Source: CAIYMF01 sp943329595 (GTDB lineage: Bacteria > Actinomycetota > Actinomycetes > S36-B12 > CAIYMF01). From it: DNA of 7,506 nucleotides. The translations under genes were made by a program, and so were the position numbers. Positions within the stretch are counted from its first letter, which is position 1; every line of letters begins with the position of its first letter. Of this stretch, positions 6,530-7,506 are shown one piece after another. The notes below the pieces were generated by a model. That model ran no database searches. It was given only the letters and a program-made list of their open reading frames with translations, and had not been told where the DNA came from. The stretch is from contig CALQEM020000166.1 in assembly GCA_943329595.2 (NCBI GenBank), positions 1-7,506 of the forward strand. Direction: 5' to 3'.

Positions 6530-6787
6530 CTACTCGTGCAGGACAGGACCGTACCGCCCAACTCTCGAGCGGCGTCTTCGGACCGAGGGACCGCGGGCCA
6601 GCAGATGACGGTATTGCAGGCGGTTGCACTCAGCTGGCTCCGACGCCGTATGCCCCAGAGTCCGCATCGACCACGCCAGCGCCGGTAATTCGAAGGCCAG
6701 CAGGTAGGTGACGCGAATGACGAGGAACCACAGCAAGGATCTGATCTTGCGGAGTAGTACCTCACCCTCGGCGGTGGGCGCCGGTGA
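6530..6787 (-). pseudogene. Unidentified reading frame with one hydrophobic segment, probably a gene remnant
   Basis: One minus-strand frame reads APTAEGEVLLRKIRSLLWFL, then VIRVTYLLAFELPALAWSMR, and ends at a TAG at 6530-6532. The middle (about 6670-6735) is hydrophobic with basic residues before it, like a single membrane segment. Its first half has G/C-rich third positions, while the last 30 or so codons look random and arginine-rich. No ribosome site or convincing start is present, and it follows the patatin wreck in a different frame. It may be what is left of a membrane protein gene downstream of the phospholipase, or chance. I do not recognise a family. Confidence 0.25.
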
Positions 6788-6789
6788 GT

Positions 6790-7049
6790 GTGCGCCAGCA
6801 GCGGGCCGATTGCAATGCTGTCGACGAGGCCACCGTCGAAGAAGTGCTGTCCGTCGACTTCAACAGTCGGCCACCGTCCCGGCACGGCGTACGAGGCCAC
6901 ATGCGTGGTGCATGAAAAAGTGACACCCCAACTTCCGCAAACAGTGACGATTCCCGCCTCGAACGAGGCTCGCAGCATCCCCACTTCTTGACATCCTCTC
7001 CGCCACGCCAGAGCACGAATGCCGTCTTGCTGGCCGCGTTGACGGTCAT
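6790..7049 (-). pseudogene. Broken patatin-like phospholipase gene
   Basis: Pieces of a bacterial patatin-like (RssA-type) lipid hydrolase can be read in order in two frames. MTVNAASKTAFVL (from the ATG at 7049) is the usual N-terminus. Where the glycine-rich oxyanion loop should follow, the sequence is WRGGEDVKKWG and the frame shifts. GMLRASFEAGI resumes in another frame from 6981. A possible remnant of the GxSxG nucleophile elbow is CGSWG, with its first Gly lost. Then about 150 residues are missing, and THVASYAVPGRWPTVEVDG with FFDGGLVDSIAIGPLLA carries the catalytic Asp in DGG. Intact members are about 270-300 residues; only about 85 remain here. It cannot make an active enzyme. The spelling of the remaining blocks is still clear, so the decay is fairly recent. 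Confidence 0.75.
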
Positions 7050-7108
7050 CACTTCAGCTCGCGATCGGAGTCAAACGGGGTGAGGTAACCGTGTCAACAA
7101 TTCTGAGC

Positions 7109-7125
7109 GACCGTCGCCCACGGTC
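7109..7125. promoter_or_regulatory. Inverted repeat upstream of the helicase gene
   Basis: GACCGT-CGCCC-ACGGTC is a perfect 6-bp inverted repeat with a 5-nt spacer, 13 nt before the helicase -10 box and across its -35 region. It could be a repressor site or a small hairpin. It is not an actinobacterial LexA box (GAAC-N4-GTTC type). The remaining bases between 7050 and 7149 hold no gene that I can see. Confidence 0.3.
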
Positions 7126-7137
7126 ACACCCCTTCGC

Positions 7138-7143
7138 TAGCCT
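7138..7143 (+). promoter_or_regulatory. Predicted -10 box of a leaderless promoter for the helicase gene
   Basis: TAGCCT fits TANNNT and is followed by six bases (CGCGGC) and the ATG at 7150. No Shine-Dalgarno sequence is present. The geometry is identical to that at argS and the fusion enzyme gene. Confidence 0.55.
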
Positions 7144-7149
7144 CGCGGC

Positions 7150-7506
7150 ATGACGTCCCGCACCGACGAGGCTGGCCTTCGCGCCGCCGCCGACGAGATC
7201 ATCGGCGCACTTGCCGGGCCCGGCGCCACTGTGCGCGACGACCAGCTCGATGCGGCCCGCGCCCTCGTGGTCGACGGCAGACGTGCGTTGGTGGTGCAGG
7301 CCACCGGCTGGGGCAAGAGCGCGGTGTACTGGATCGCGGCCCGCGCGGTGCGCCAGTGCGGCGGAGGGCCTGTGCTAGTGGTGTCACCGCTGCTGTCTCT
7401 CATGCGCGACCAGGTGTCGGCCGCGGCGCGTGCCGGCCTCACGGCAGTCACCCTCAACTCCTCGAACATCGACGAGTGGTCAGTGATCGAGCGCGACATC
7501 CACGCC
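7150..7506 (+). CDS. RecQ-family ATP-dependent DNA helicase, N-terminal part only
   Basis: 119 codons are visible and the frame runs off the right edge (the actinobacterial form is usually about 700 residues). The protein would unwind DNA in a 3'-5' direction during recombination repair. Visible motifs in order: a motif 0-like region, VRDDQLDAARALV (28-40), with the adenine-sensing Gln32; Walker A ATGWGKS (51-57); and motif Ia VVSPLLSLMRDQV (77-89), a wording characteristic of RecQ, followed by TLNSSN. The DEAH box, zinc-binding and HRDC regions lie outside the window. The ATG at 7150 was chosen because the -10 box lies 6 nt upstream and the next part fits the family N-terminus. It diverges from the broken phospholipase gene and marks the right border of the accessory patch. 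Confidence 0.88.
   Translation, partial: MTSRTDEAGLRAAADEIIGALAGPGATVRDDQLDAARALVVDGRRALVVQATGWGKSAVYWIAARAVRQCGGGPVLVVSPLLSLMRDQVSAAARAGLTAVTLNSSNIDEWSVIERDIHA

Noticed and set aside
6453..6629. N-terminal extension of the AbiEi protein to 246 residues
   Set aside because: The extension would run through the promoter and operator-like repeats. The ribosome site and the family N-terminus both support the start at 6452.
5633..7149. Complete integrative element with direct repeats
   Set aside because: I found no second copy of the tRNA 3' end, no integrase and no transposase reading frame in the window.
7053..7149. LexA/SOS box before the helicase gene
   Set aside because: The inverted repeat here is GACCGT-N5-ACGGTC and does not fit the GAAC-N4-GTTC pattern.
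1..7506. CRISPR array, riboswitch or rho-independent terminator
   Set aside because: No regularly spaced repeats, no recognisable riboswitch core, and no G+C hairpin followed by a T run were seen.

Overview
The window is high in G+C, with strong G/C bias at third codon positions. It has leaderless-type promoters (TANNNT box, then exactly 6 nt, then the start codon) and a RecQ-like helicase of actinobacterial style. Together these point to an actinomycete (Actinomycetota); I cannot name the genus from sequence alone.

Layout. (1) Positions 1-2570, minus strand: arginyl-tRNA synthetase (argS), followed 3 nt later by an alpha-methylacyl-CoA racemase / class III CoA-transferase-fold gene that runs off the left edge. 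(2) 2571-2657: a compact divergent promoter region. (3) 2658-5585, plus strand: one 975-residue protein that joins a small-molecule kinase of the APH/hydroxylysine-kinase type, a degenerate M23-like beta domain, and a class III PLP enzyme of the ETNPPL/PHYKPL phospho-lyase type. This is a likely 'phosphorylate, then eliminate phosphate and ammonia' enzyme for an amino-alcohol substrate. (4) 5633-5704: tRNA-Arg(CCG). (5) About 5754-7049, minus strand: an accessory patch holding an unidentified coding scrap, an AbiEi-family antitoxin with its own operator-like repeats but no AbiEii toxin beside it, an undefined reading frame with one hydrophobic stretch, and the wreck of a patatin-like phospholipase gene. 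(6) 7150-7506, plus strand: the first 119 codons of a RecQ-family helicase.

The parts do not form one pathway. The left part looks like stable core genome: aminoacylation, branched acyl-CoA epimerisation and amino-alcohol catabolism. The stretch between the tRNA and the helicase looks like a small degraded island: an orphan antitoxin, gene fragments, a Shine-Dalgarno-led gene among leaderless neighbours, and a tRNA at its border. The most informative points are the three-domain fusion enzyme, the identical leaderless geometry at three separate genes, and the solitary AbiEi gene with three copies of its likely half-site.
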